The notes under the pieces: model-generated
The model's input: only the letters and a program-made list of their open reading frames with translations
What the model was told of the DNA's origin: nothing
Databases searched by the model: none
Part shown: in pieces, positions 10,637-19,394 of the stretch
Layout of the letters: each line of letters begins with the position of its first letter
How positions within the stretch are numbered: position 1 is the first letter of the stretch
Source of the DNA: Mycobacterium sp.
GTDB taxonomy: Bacteria; Actinomycetota; Actinomycetes; Mycobacteriales; Mycobacteriaceae
NCBI GenBank assembly: GCA_011620645.1
Contig: WOYS01000002.1
Coordinates: forward strand, 20,068-53,248
DNA length: 33,181 bases
Direction of reading: 5' to 3'
Position numbers and translations under genes: made by a program

Positions 10637-11808
10637 GTCGGCACCACCACCGACACCTTCACGCCGCCGTGCGGGGCCTCGCCGATCGTGAGCGTGCCGC
10701 CGACCTGTGCGGCCCTCGCCCGCATCCCGCGCAGGCCGAAACCGTCCCGGTGCTCGTCGCCGAGGCCGACACCATTGTCCGACAGGGACAGTCGCAACTG
10801 GTCACCCTCGGACGACAATCCCACCGTCACTGCGGTGGCCCGGGCGTGCCTGCGGATGTTGGACAGGGATTCCTGCGCAGCACGCAGCAACACCACATTG
10901 AAGGCCATGGCCGACGCCGGCAGGTCCTGATCGGCGGTCAGCGTGACGGGTACGCCGGTTTCGGCGGTGAAGTTCTCGCAAAGCCGGCGGATCGCCGCGG
11001 CGATCGAATCATCATCCAGCGCTGCGGGAGTCAGTGAGCTGACCATGGTCCGGGATTCCGACAGGTTGGCGCGCGCTGTGCTGTCGATCAACGCGATATG
11101 CCGGGCCGCCGCCACCGGATCGGTGCGCATCTCGGCCCCCACTGCCTGAGCCAGCGCGATGATGCTGATGAATCCCTGGGCCAGGGTGTCATGGATCTCG
11201 TGGGCGAGCCGCTGGCGCTCGGCGGCGGCACCGGTCTCGCGGGACAACCGGGCACTTTGCGCACGGGTAGCTTCGAGCTCCTCGATCAGGCCTGCCATCA
11301 GAATGCGTTGCCGAACGGTGTTGACGACCATGGTGCCGATGATGGGCCCGGCGACCAGCCCCAGCAGGGTCATCGCGATGCCGATCGGCAGGTGCGCCGA
11401 GTCCACGCCGGTGGTGGCGATGTCGAGGGTCAGCGGTACCAAGGTGATCAGCACGGCGGCGACCACCCCCGCCGACAACGGCAGCGTGGAGAACAGGACG
11501 GGGTAGAGCGCCGGTATCGCGATGAACGCCGCCGGTGAGAACCACATCGCAAGGATCCACAGCACGCCGGTCACGCAGATGTAAAGGACTGGGCGCCAGG
11601 ATAACTCGCCGAGCCTTGGCACTGCGCGCCCGGCGGCGACCAACCAGGCAAGCATGAATCCCAGAATCACCGCCGCGACAACGGGCGAGCGTCCCGACAC
11701 CAGTCCGTCCAGCAGAAAACAGGCGACCGCGGCCACGACGCAGACACCGGCGATGTAGACCGACCACATCCAGTGCCAGTCCCCACGTACACCATCGGCG
11801 CCGTCCAT
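10633..11808 (-). CDS. NarX/DesK-type sensor histidine kinase
   Basis: The 391-aa protein has about six N-terminal membrane helices (for example VYIAGVCVVAAVACFLL, VVAAVILGFMLAWLVAAG, VLYICVTGVLWILAMWF) with very short loops. A linker and a HisKA_3 dimerisation domain follow: AERQRLAHEIHDTLAQGF, with the likely phospho-acceptor His206. The C-terminal ATPase has LRLSLSDNGVGLG and GFGLRGMRARAAQVGG. With almost no extracellular domain, it probably senses a membrane signal. I prefer ATG 11808; the frame extends to a TTG at 11841, which would overlap the upstream stop. No clear Shine-Dalgarno is visible. It is 20 nt downstream of the carotenoid oxygenase gene and overlaps the response regulator, so a three-gene operon is likely. 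Confidence 0.92.
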   Translation of the reverse strand: MDGADGVRGDWHWMWSVYIAGVCVVAAVACFLLDGLVSGRSPVVAAVILGFMLAWLVAAGRAVPRLGELSWRPVLYICVTGVLWILAMWFSPAAFIAIPALYPVLFSTLPLSAGVVAAVLITLVPLTLDIATTGVDSAHLPIGIAMTLLGLVAGPIIGTMVVNTVRQRILMAGLIEELEATRAQSARLSRETGAAAERQRLAHEIHDTLAQGFISIIALAQAVGAEMRTDPVAAARHIALIDSTARANLSESRTMVSSLTPAALDDDSIAAAIRRLCENFTAETGVPVTLTADQDLPASAMAFNVVLLRAAQESLSNIRRHARATAVTVGLSSEGDQLRLSLSDNGVGLGDEHRDGFGLRGMRARAAQVGGTLTIGEAPHGGVKVSVVVPT

Positions 11809-11828
11809 TGCTGGAGATGCTAGCCCGA

Positions 11829-13301
11829 TCAGGCGACCCAATTGCCATGAAAACCGTGCGGCACCCGGACCGGCAGGTGCACCGACCCGACGGTCTGCAG
11901 CGTCTGCGCATCCAGCAGCACCAGATCGCTGCGATCGGTCGCACGGTCGTAGACGAATCCCATCGCCACGCCGTCGTCCTCTCCCGCCGTCGGTGAGGAC
12001 GGGACGAAAACGAACTCACCCGGCTCGCGACCGGCACCGAATTCCACTCGGCGGGTGTGACCGTCGACCAGGTCGTGCCGCAGGATCGCCGAGGGCGCGG
12101 TGTTGCCGTCGGCGGCCGTGCTGGCGACGGCATAGCCGTAGCGGTGCCTGTGACTGACCACCCGCTCGTCGACCCGGGGAAACTCTTGGGGGGTGTCGTC
12201 GAGGCGTTGTTCGTACACCCGCCCGCCGTCCAGGTCGACAGTCCATCGATCCAGCGTCGTCGGCTCGAAGCCCTGGGTGCCGCCGGCGAACACGCTCGGG
12301 TGGCGCACCACGTCGAGCACAATGCGGTCCTGTTCGTCGTACGCATTGAGCGTGTGGAAGACGTAGCACTGCGGCACCTCGAACCAGCGGATGTCGCGCG
12401 CAATGCCCTCGCGCGGCAGCACCCCGATGCGGGCCGGCTTGTCCGGGTCCCAGCGATACGGCATCCCGAACGAGCCGCTAGTGTGCTCCGATGCGCGCAT
12501 GATGGTGCGCAGCAGGAAATCCGGGGCGGCATGGGTGGCGGCGAATCTGGTGACCGCCCGAGCCACCGTCCGGGCCGGCGCGCTGGAGAACCGTGAGCTC
12601 AGATCGAGCACCACCGGCAGGTCGTAGATGACGACGTGGCGTTCGGTCAGCGACAAGTCATGCATCATCGTGTGGGCGGGCAGCGCGATGTCGACGGTGC
12701 GCCGGACCCGGCCGCCGACATCGGTCACGCTGTAGCGCACGATGTTTCCGCGGACCGGGTTGTAGGACACCGCATGTAGCTCGGCTGTGGCCGGATCGCG
12801 TTTGGGGTGGGCGCTGTAGCCACCGAACAGTGTTTCGCAGAAGTCCTCGCCGCCAAGGGTGTTCAGTTCGTCATCGAGGGCATAGGGCCGCACCCCCATC
12901 TCGTTGAGCACCAGGGTGCGACCGGCGTGGCCGATCACGTTGGTGTTGGCCGCGAAATCGAAGCCGCTGTCCCGGCGGCGGCCCGGAGGCCGCTCGCCCA
13001 GTGCCCGGGCGACGCCGGTCGAGCGCACCCACCGATTGCGGTACCAGTGGGCCCTGCCGTCACGCAGTCGCAGACCGTGCACCATGCCCTCACCGACGAA
13101 CCAGTGATACTTCTCCGGGTCGGTAACGACCAACGGATTCGGGCCGGTGCGCAGATACCGGCCGTCCAGGTATTCCGGGACGACGCCGGTGACGTCGAGG
13201 TCGAAGCTCGTGTTCTCGTGCTGCACGGGCGCGTAATTGCCTGCGAGGAAAGGATTGACCGATGGCCTCAGCGCTGCTGCAGTGACGCTGTCGTGGCTCA
13301 T
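11829..13301 (-). CDS. Carotenoid/apocarotenoid cleavage oxygenase (RPE65 family)
   Basis: This is a non-haem iron dioxygenase that cleaves carotenoids or related conjugated alkenes. The 490-aa sequence contains the family's four iron-binding histidines: His165 (GYSAHPKRDP), His214 (TMMHDLSLTERH), His316 (CYVFHTLNAYDE) and His485 (VPHGFHGNW). It also has YLRTGPNP, WFVGEGMVHG and MPYRWDP. The ATG at 13301 follows AGGATC at a workable spacing. It is read in the same direction as the two-component system, with a 20-nt gap, and starts 58 nt after pruC. Substrate cannot be told from sequence, and no carotenoid biosynthesis genes lie in the window. M. tuberculosis has carotenoid oxygenases elsewhere, not here. 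Confidence 0.94.
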   Translation of the reverse strand: MSHDSVTAAALRPSVNPFLAGNYAPVQHENTSFDLDVTGVVPEYLDGRYLRTGPNPLVVTDPEKYHWFVGEGMVHGLRLRDGRAHWYRNRWVRSTGVARALGERPPGRRRDSGFDFAANTNVIGHAGRTLVLNEMGVRPYALDDELNTLGGEDFCETLFGGYSAHPKRDPATAELHAVSYNPVRGNIVRYSVTDVGGRVRRTVDIALPAHTMMHDLSLTERHVVIYDLPVVLDLSSRFSSAPARTVARAVTRFAATHAAPDFLLRTIMRASEHTSGSFGMPYRWDPDKPARIGVLPREGIARDIRWFEVPQCYVFHTLNAYDEQDRIVLDVVRHPSVFAGGTQGFEPTTLDRWTVDLDGGRVYEQRLDDTPQEFPRVDERVVSHRHRYGYAVASTAADGNTAPSAILRHDLVDGHTRRVEFGAGREPGEFVFVPSSPTAGEDDGVAMGFVYDRATDRSDLVLLDAQTLQTVGSVHLPVRVPHGFHGNWVA

Positions 13302-13359
13302 GATCTGATCCTGCGTCGGTCAGGGTTCGGCCGGGACCGTCTCTCGGTCGAATCAGGGG

Positions 13360-14940
13360 TCAACCGAATGGTGGACGGTCGGCGCGCAGGCTCAGCGATA
13401 GCAGCAGCCGGAGATCGGGATCGCCCAGCGAGGTGCCCAGCACGGTTTCGATGCGCCGCACCCGGTAGCGCACGGTGTTGGCGTGCACGTGCAGCCACTG
13501 GGCGGCCGCACCGATATCGCCGAAACAATCCAGGTACGCGCGCAGCGTGTCGGCGAGAGCGGGGTCGGTCTCCCGCAGGTCCCGGACGCGCGGGTCGACC
13601 AGGCGGTCATCGGCGGCGATCATCGTCACGATCTCGTCGAGCAGCACCGTGGTTCGCGCCTCGGCGAGTGAGGTGACCGAGCCGAGTGCACCCGGGTGGC
13701 GTTCGGCGCTGTCGAGCACACGGTCCACCTCGGCGCGGGCTGCCGCCACGCCGTCGAGTCCCGTTGCGGGAGTCGCGATGACCGCCCGCAGTTCGAGCCC
13801 GACTTCCCTGCGCAGGGTGGCGATGGTGCCGCGGATCCACGACGTGACCGCCTTCCCGGTGTGCGGCAGCAACACATAAACCCGCGCACCGGCGGAGGTC
13901 ACTTGAGCGTCGGTCCGAAAGGCGCTGGCGCTCAGTGCGAGTATGTCGACCAGCCGCGCCGGGACGGTGCCCGCGCCGAGGAAGCCGATGACCGCGACCC
14001 TGCCGTCGGTGGCGAGGCCGAGCTCCCGTGCGGTGGCGGGGATGTCGACGTCGGCGTCGCGCAGGCCGAGTAGTTCCTGCACCCGCACCGCGTGTGTCGA
14101 CGGCGCCGCGGCGAGCCGGGCCAGGACCCGCGCCGCGAGCACAGATGCGCCGCGCAACACCTCATCGGCGTCCTCGGCGAGCGGCCGGGCGCCCTCCTGC
14201 ACCCAGATGGTGCCCGCGAACGCGGGCCGGTTGTGCCCGCGCGCGGGCAGGTGGATGCCGACCGCGCGGCGTGGCTGCAGCTCCAGTTCGGGGCGGGCGT
14301 CGACACGCACCACCTCGGTGCTGGCGCGCAGGGCGTCGAAGATGCCCTCCCGGCCGATCCACGCCAGATGCTCGGGCGGGCCGGCACGGCCCAGGATCGA
14401 CAGCCGTCGCAATTCGTCGGCCTCGTCATTGGAGGCAGAATAGGCGAGCACGTGCGACTGGACGTCCTCGATGCTGACCATGCCGTGGGTGCGTTCGGCG
14501 ATCGACTGAGCGAGCCCGAACAGGTCGGTGCCGGAGTCCTGCAGCGGGTCGGCGCGGTCACCGTGATGTTCGAAGACATGGTCGATGAGGCGGTACAGCC
14601 GCTCCCAGCGTGCCCGTGGTTCGACGGCGACGACCGCGGTGCCCACAGCGATCGCCCGCGTGATCACCGCCGCGGAGGGCTCCTTGACAAAGATTGCGGC
14701 CGGCGTGCGCGGGGCCTGTTTCACTAGCCAGGACAGCACATCGTCGTCGCCGACTCCGAGCAGCAGGAACACGTCGGCGGACACCGCCGCGGCGGCCAGG
14801 CCCAGCCGGACATCGTCGGGATCGATCAGGGCGGCCGACGCCACCGGCAGGTCCAGCCCCCGGGGCGCCTCGACCAGAGTCACCATCGTGGCGTCCAGCG
14901 CGAGGACGAGCTGGCCCAGGCTCACCCCTGGTGTCGTCAT
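13360..14940 (-). CDS. pruC: PruC, PucR-family activator of proline catabolism
   Basis: The 526-aa protein has the PucR layout: an N-terminal sensory region (SLGQLVLALDATMVTLVEAP), a GGDEF-like middle region, and a C-terminal helix-turn-helix (YLDCFGDIGAAAQWLHVHAN, then TVRYRVRRIETVLG). It is divergent from the proline genes, as is M. tuberculosis Rv1186c (PruC), which is known to activate pruA-pruB in response to proline. I chose ATG 14940 (MTTPGVSLGQ). The open frame reaches 14988, but a TAGAAT box lies 8 nt before ATG 14940 and no Shine-Dalgarno is present, suggesting a leaderless mRNA. The carotenoid oxygenase follows on the same strand. Confidence 0.92.
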   Translation of the reverse strand: MTTPGVSLGQLVLALDATMVTLVEAPRGLDLPVASAALIDPDDVRLGLAAAAVSADVFLLLGVGDDDVLSWLVKQAPRTPAAIFVKEPSAAVITRAIAVGTAVVAVEPRARWERLYRLIDHVFEHHGDRADPLQDSGTDLFGLAQSIAERTHGMVSIEDVQSHVLAYSASNDEADELRRLSILGRAGPPEHLAWIGREGIFDALRASTEVVRVDARPELELQPRRAVGIHLPARGHNRPAFAGTIWVQEGARPLAEDADEVLRGASVLAARVLARLAAAPSTHAVRVQELLGLRDADVDIPATARELGLATDGRVAVIGFLGAGTVPARLVDILALSASAFRTDAQVTSAGARVYVLLPHTGKAVTSWIRGTIATLRREVGLELRAVIATPATGLDGVAAARAEVDRVLDSAERHPGALGSVTSLAEARTTVLLDEIVTMIAADDRLVDPRVRDLRETDPALADTLRAYLDCFGDIGAAAQWLHVHANTVRYRVRRIETVLGTSLGDPDLRLLLSLSLRADRPPFG

Positions 14941-14942
14941 AT

Positions 14943-14972
14943 TGTCGGATTCTACTAATAGATGCGTAATCT
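14943..14972 (+). promoter_or_regulatory. Promoter of pruA-pruB, overlapping the pruC promoter
   Basis: TTGTCG (14943-14948), an 18-bp spacer and TAATCT (14967-14972) form a good sigma-A-like promoter reading toward pruA. The minus-strand -10 for pruC (TAGAAT, 14949-14954) lies inside the spacer, so the two divergent promoters overlap. The short symmetrical TCTACTAATAGA at 14951-14962 is also here. Confidence 0.45.
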
Positions 14973-14990
14973 TTGGCTGGTTCGCCAAGG
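14971..14990. promoter_or_regulatory. Inverted repeat at the pruA transcription start
   Basis: CTTTGGC (14971-14977) and GCCAAGG (14984-14990) pair with one mismatch around a 6-nt centre. This sits at the predicted pruA transcription start and inside the pruC upstream region. It is a candidate PruC site or a short 5' hairpin. Confidence 0.4.
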
Positions 14991-15023
14991 GTTCAACGGG
15001 GTGCTCCGCGGGAATCTAATGAC

Positions 15024-16661
15024 ATGGACGCCATCACTGCGATCACCGACGTGCCGTTGCCACTAAATGAGCCCATCCACGACTACTCGCCTGGCAGCCC
15101 CGAGCGGGCCCGCCTCGCTACGGCGCTCAGAGAACTCTCCGGCGCACCGATCGACTTGCCGCACGTGATCGGCGGCAAGCACACCATGGGTCTGGGGGAC
15201 CGCATCGACGTCGTCCAGCCGCACCGGCACCACTCGGTGCTCGGCACGCTGACCAACGCCGGGCACGACGAAGCCACCGCCGCCGTCGACGCCGCCACCG
15301 CCGCCAAAGACGCCTGGGCCGACACCCCGTTCGACGAGCGCGCCGCGGTGTTCCTGCGCGCCGCCGACCTGATGTCGGGTCCGTGGCGCGAGAAGATCGC
15401 CGCCGCCACCATGCTCGGCCAGTCCAAGACCGCCTACCAGGCCGAGATCGACTCGCCGTGCGAGCTCGTCGACTTCTGGCGCTTCAACGTGGGATTCGCC
15501 AGGCAGATCCTTGCGCAGCAGCCGATCAGCTCACGTGGCGTGTGGAATCGCACCGACTACCGCCCGCTCGAGGGGTTCGTCTACGCGATCACCCCGTTCA
15601 ACTTCACCGCCATCGCGGGCAATCTGCCGACCGCACCCGCCCTCATGGGTAACACCGTCGTGTGGAAACCGTCCATCACACAGACGTTCTCGGCGTATCT
15701 GACCATGCAGCTGCTCGAAGCCGCCGGACTGCCGCCCGGTGTCATCAACCTGGTCGTAGGCGACGGCTACGCGGTGTCCGACGTGGTGCTGGCCGATCCG
15801 CGACTGGCCGGGATCCATTTCACCGGGTCGACGGCCACCTTTCAGCATCTGTGGCGCGAGGTCGGCACCAATATCGACCGCTATGACACCTACCCGCGGC
15901 TGGTGGGGGAGACCGGTGGCAAAGATTTCGTCGTCGCGCATCCGTCGGCGCGACCGGATGTGTTGCGCACCGCCCTTATTCGGGGTGCCTTCGACTACCA
16001 GGGGCAGAAATGCTCGGCGGCTTCCCGGGCGTACATCCCTCGGTCGGTGTGGTCACAGATGGGTGACGACTTCCTGGGCGCCACCGAGGCGCTGCGCTAC
16101 GGGGATGTCAGCGACCTGTCCAACTTCGGTGGAGCGCTGATCGACGAGCGGGCGTTCACCAAGAACGTCGCGGCCATCGAAAGGGCGAAGGGGGCCGCCG
16201 GCGTCACGGTGGCGGCGGGCGGTGAATATGACGACAGTGCCGGGTATTTCGTGCGTCCCACGGTGCTGCTGTCCGACGATCCGACCGACGAGGCGTTCTC
16301 CACCGAATACTTCGGCCCGATCCTGGCGGTGCACGTGTTCCCCGACGATCAGTTCGACGACATCCTCGGCGTCGTCGACGCAGGAGCGAAATACGCGCTC
16401 ACCGGTGCGGTGATCGCCGCCGATCGCGCCGCGGTGCTGACCGCGCAGCACCGGTTGCGCAATGCCGCAGGCAATTTCTACGTCAACGACAAACCGACCG
16501 GTGCCGTCGTCGGCCAGCAGCCGTTCGGCGGATCGCGCGCGTCGGGCACCAACGACAAGGCCGGCTCCCCGCTGAACCTGCTGCGCTGGACCTCGCCGCG
16601 CTCCATCAAGGAGACCTTCATTCCGCCGACCGATCACAACTACCCGCACATGGAGGCCTGA
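15024..16661 (+). CDS. pruA: PruA/RocA, delta-1-pyrroline-5-carboxylate dehydrogenase
   Basis: This NAD-dependent aldehyde dehydrogenase oxidises glutamate semialdehyde/P5C to glutamate, the second step of proline breakdown. At 545 aa it is close to the M. tuberculosis enzyme (543 aa as I recall, Rv1187). It shows EGFVYAITPFNFTAIAGNLP, WKPSITQ, FTGSTATF, the general-base Glu296 in LVGETGGKDF, and the catalytic Cys330 in YQGQKCSAASRAY. The C-terminus has QQPFGGSRASGTNDKAG. The ATG at 15024 (MDAITAITDVPLPLNEP) matches the homologue's N-terminus; the frame upstream to 14973 would include the promoter. pruB follows after 3 nt, so the two form an operon that channels P5C. Confidence 0.96.
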   Translation: MDAITAITDVPLPLNEPIHDYSPGSPERARLATALRELSGAPIDLPHVIGGKHTMGLGDRIDVVQPHRHHSVLGTLTNAGHDEATAAVDAATAAKDAWADTPFDERAAVFLRAADLMSGPWREKIAAATMLGQSKTAYQAEIDSPCELVDFWRFNVGFARQILAQQPISSRGVWNRTDYRPLEGFVYAITPFNFTAIAGNLPTAPALMGNTVVWKPSITQTFSAYLTMQLLEAAGLPPGVINLVVGDGYAVSDVVLADPRLAGIHFTGSTATFQHLWREVGTNIDRYDTYPRLVGETGGKDFVVAHPSARPDVLRTALIRGAFDYQGQKCSAASRAYIPRSVWSQMGDDFLGATEALRYGDVSDLSNFGGALIDERAFTKNVAAIERAKGAAGVTVAAGGEYDDSAGYFVRPTVLLSDDPTDEAFSTEYFGPILAVHVFPDDQFDDILGVVDAGAKYALTGAVIAADRAAVLTAQHRLRNAAGNFYVNDKPTGAVVGQQPFGGSRASGTNDKAGSPLNLLRWTSPRSIKETFIPPTDHNYPHMEA

Positions 16662-16664
16662 ACG

Positions 16665-17612
16665 ATGAGCGTGTTCCAGAAGGTGGCGCGGCCGGCGATC
16701 CTGGCCGCGGCGAAACGGGACGGTCTACGAAGCACGGCGGAACGCCTGCCCGTGACGCGGGAGGTGGTGCACCGTTTCGTGCCGGGCGAGAGCATCGCGG
16801 ATGTGATGACTTCGGTTGTCCAGCTGCGTGACTCGCAACGTCTGGTGTCCATCGACTTCCTCGGTGAGGACGTCACCGATCAGGACGCCGCCGGTGCCAC
16901 CGTCGAGGCCTACCTCGGGCTGCTGGACGCGCTCGCGCGGCGCGATGAGGTGGCAGGGGGACCGCGGCCGCTGGAGGTATCGCTCAAACTCTCCGCGCTC
17001 GGGCAGGCTTTGCCTCGCGACGGCGAGAAGATCGCGCTGGAGAACGCCCGGGCGATCTGCGAACGGGCCCAGCGTGCCGGGGCGTGGGTGACGGTCGACG
17101 CCGAGGACCACACCACCACCGACTCGACGCTGTCGATCGTCCGTGAACTGCGCGCCGACTTCCCTTGGCTGGGAACGGTATTGCAGGCCTACCTCAGGCG
17201 CACAGCCGGGGACTGCGCTGACCTCGCAGACATGCGGATCCGGTTGTGCAAGGGCGCATACGACGAGCCTGCCTCGGTGGCGTTCCGCGAGCGCGCCGAG
17301 GTGACCGACTCCTACCTGCGGTGCCTGCGCATCCTGATGGGTGGCAGTGGCTACCCGATGGTGGCGTCACACGACCCGGAGATCATCGACACAGTGCCCG
17401 GGCTGGTGTGCGAGTTCGGCCGCGACGTAGACCATTTCGAGTACCAGATGCTGTACGGCATCCGCGATGAGGAGCAACGCCGACTGGCCGACGCGGGTAA
17501 CCACATGCGCGTGTACGTGCCGTTCGGCACGCAGTGGTACGGCTACTTCATGCGCCGGCTCGCCGAGCGTCCGGCGAACCTCGCATTGTTTCTGCGCGCA
17601 CTGCTGGACTGA
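16665..17612 (+). CDS. pruB: PruB, proline dehydrogenase
   Basis: This FAD-dependent enzyme oxidises proline to P5C and passes electrons to the respiratory chain at the membrane. The 315-aa monofunctional protein shows the family motifs: VSLKLSALGQ, VTVDAEDHTT, VLQAYLRRT, RIRLCKGAYDEP, MVASHDPEIID, FEYQMLYGIRDEE, and the FAD/substrate motif RVYVPFGTQWYGYFMRRLAERP. It starts at ATG 16665, 3 nt after the pruA stop, and must be co-transcribed with it under PruC control. M. tuberculosis carries the same pair (Rv1187-Rv1188). Nothing is missing from the core. The next gene is convergent and decayed. Confidence 0.95.
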   Translation: MSVFQKVARPAILAAAKRDGLRSTAERLPVTREVVHRFVPGESIADVMTSVVQLRDSQRLVSIDFLGEDVTDQDAAGATVEAYLGLLDALARRDEVAGGPRPLEVSLKLSALGQALPRDGEKIALENARAICERAQRAGAWVTVDAEDHTTTDSTLSIVRELRADFPWLGTVLQAYLRRTAGDCADLADMRIRLCKGAYDEPASVAFRERAEVTDSYLRCLRILMGGSGYPMVASHDPEIIDTVPGLVCEFGRDVDHFEYQMLYGIRDEEQRRLADAGNHMRVYVPFGTQWYGYFMRRLAERPANLALFLRALLD

Positions 17613-17648
17613 CCGCAGCAGCCCGTAGGCGAAGGCGAAACTCATCGC

Positions 17649-18780
17649 TCAGCCGCCGCGCGTGGAGAACCTGCCCTCGGTGACCTCGTCCCACTTCCGG
17701 CAGATCGCGGCCACCTGCTCGTCACCCTGCTCGCGGATCCACGAACACGTCTCCCGATCCGTGGACGGGTTGGTGACGACGATGGTGCGCAGCTCGGGAC
17801 GATCCTCTGCGAGCTGGCGCAACCGCTTTGAGGGGGTCGACGGATCGGCGGCCCGCAGCGCGTCCAGCGGATCGAGCAGCGCGCCGCGCGGCGCGTCGTG
17901 CGCAGACAGCTCACCTTCGTCGTGGTCGGCGCCATGGGTGTTCAGCAGCAGGTTCAGCAGGATCGCGGTGATGGCACCGGCCGAGATACCGGAGTGGAAG
18001 ATTGTCTGGAACCAGTCGGGGAACTGGTGATACAGGTCCAGCGAGACGTTCACCGGTGTGTCTGCCAGCGTGCGGTCGGTGTAGTACAGCTTCGCCTCGG
18101 TCAGCATCGCCACACCGATCGAGATCGCCACCACCAGGATGTTGGTGTTGGTGAACTTCACCTTGGTCAGCGTCCGGACCCCGCTGGCAGCCACCATGCC
18201 GAACAGGGCGACACCCGCGCCGCCGAGCACGGGCAGCGGAATGCCCTCGACGACCGCGGCCATCTTGGGCAGCAGCCCGAGCAGCACCAGGATGATCCCG
18301 GCCACCGTCGCCACGTGCCTGGTCCGCACGCCGGTGATGGCGACCAGCCCGACGTTCTGCGCGAACGCGGTGTACGGGAAGGTGTTGAAGATGCCGCCGA
18401 TGATGGTGCCGAGCCCGTCCGCGCGCAGCCCGTCGGCAAGCTTTTGTGGGGTGATCTTCTCGTCGACGATCTCACCGACCGCGACGATGTCGCCGGTGGT
18501 CTCGGTCATGATCACGATGCCGACGATGAGCAGTGCGATGATCGAACTGATCTCGAACGTCGGCACGCCGAACTGGAATGGCGTGACGAAGCCGATCCAG
18601 TTGTACTCGCCCATGTGCTCCCAGTTGGTCATGCCGAACGGGATCGCCACGATGGTGCCAATGAGCAGGCCGAGCAGGATCGACACCCGTCGCAGGGATC
18701 AGCTTCCCGAACACCGGAGCGAGCAGGATCATGAACAACCCGCAGGCTATCACCGAGCCGTAGACCGACGTATTACGGCC
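17649..18780 (-). pseudogene. Decayed NCS2 xanthine/uracil permease
   Basis: The last 345 aa (from GTG 18686) are the C-terminal two-thirds of a nucleobase:cation symporter-2. They include ETTGDIVAVGEIVDEK, the signature region FAQNVGLVAITGVRTR, several membrane helices, and a charged cytoplasmic tail. Just upstream, in another frame, lies GRNTSVYGSVIACGLFMILL and then APVFGKLI, an earlier membrane segment of the same family. Between the two, roughly 80-90 residues expected in full-length members are absent and the frame changes near 18690. The first membrane helices are also gone: the homology begins right at 18780, against the stop codon of the next gene. So there is an N-terminal deletion, an internal deletion and a frameshift. 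The surviving frame is still open and could make a truncated protein, but transport is unlikely. Confidence 0.85.
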
Positions 18781-19278
18781 CTACGGGGCGGGGAACGCCG
18801 CGGCCGGCATCAGCACATTGCCACGGCAGGGGCCGCCGAGGATGTCGGTGTACCAACTGCCCTGCAGGGTGCCGTCGGCCTGGGGGGTGTAGGTCACCCA
18901 GGATTGGGCTGGGCTGAACACCCGGGGCACACCGTCACCGAGGAAGCATTCCCACTGCCAGCTGTAGGCGAAGGTCCACGTGCTGCCGTTCCAGGTGTAG
19001 CGCTGCGGCTGCGGGATGGTCGGGTTCGACGGGGCCGGGCCGTCCAGGACGGTGGCCACGCAGCTGCTGGTGCTGCACGTCGTCGAGAACGTGTACACCG
19101 CGCTCAGATCACCCTCGAGCTGGCGGGCAGCCACGCTGGTGCCGTTCTTCTGGGATGCGTACGTCACGACGTTGTAGCGGCCGTTCCACGGCTGGCCGAC
19201 TGCCGCGGCCGAGGGCGCGAAAGTGAGGCCGGCCACCAAGACGGCTGCCAGCGCGGTGCCCAGTCGACGGACCAACAT
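18781..19278 (-). CDS. Conserved mycobacterial secreted protein
   Basis: The 165-aa protein has a clear signal peptide (MLVRRLGTALAAVLVAGLTF, then APSAAAVG with a likely cleavage after AAA). The mature part of about 140 residues is rich in Trp, Thr and Ser: WNGRYNVVTYASQKNG, TCSTSSCVATVLDGP, QRYTWNGSTWTFAYSWQWEC and ILGGPCRGNVLMP. At least four cysteines suggest two disulfides. I recall small exported mycobacterial families with this 'GRY...T...W.WDC..G' pattern, usually with several paralogues and no known function. The ATG at 19278 follows AGGAAAAGG. Upstream, 19279-19394 shows nothing notable beyond possible promoter sequence. The downstream neighbour is the permease pseudogene, whose break abuts this gene's stop. 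Confidence 0.85.
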   Translation of the reverse strand: MLVRRLGTALAAVLVAGLTFAPSAAAVGQPWNGRYNVVTYASQKNGTSVAARQLEGDLSAVYTFSTTCSTSSCVATVLDGPAPSNPTIPQPQRYTWNGSTWTFAYSWQWECFLGDGVPRVFSPAQSWVTYTPQADGTLQGSWYTDILGGPCRGNVLMPAAAFPAP

Positions 19279-19394
19279 CCTTTTCCTGTTCAGTCACAAG
19301 ATCAGCTACCCAAAGGTAGCCGGGCAATCTGGCAAAACAGCGGATCGTCATGGCAGCTGCGTCAATTAGAGACCACATTGTGACGGTGCACAGG

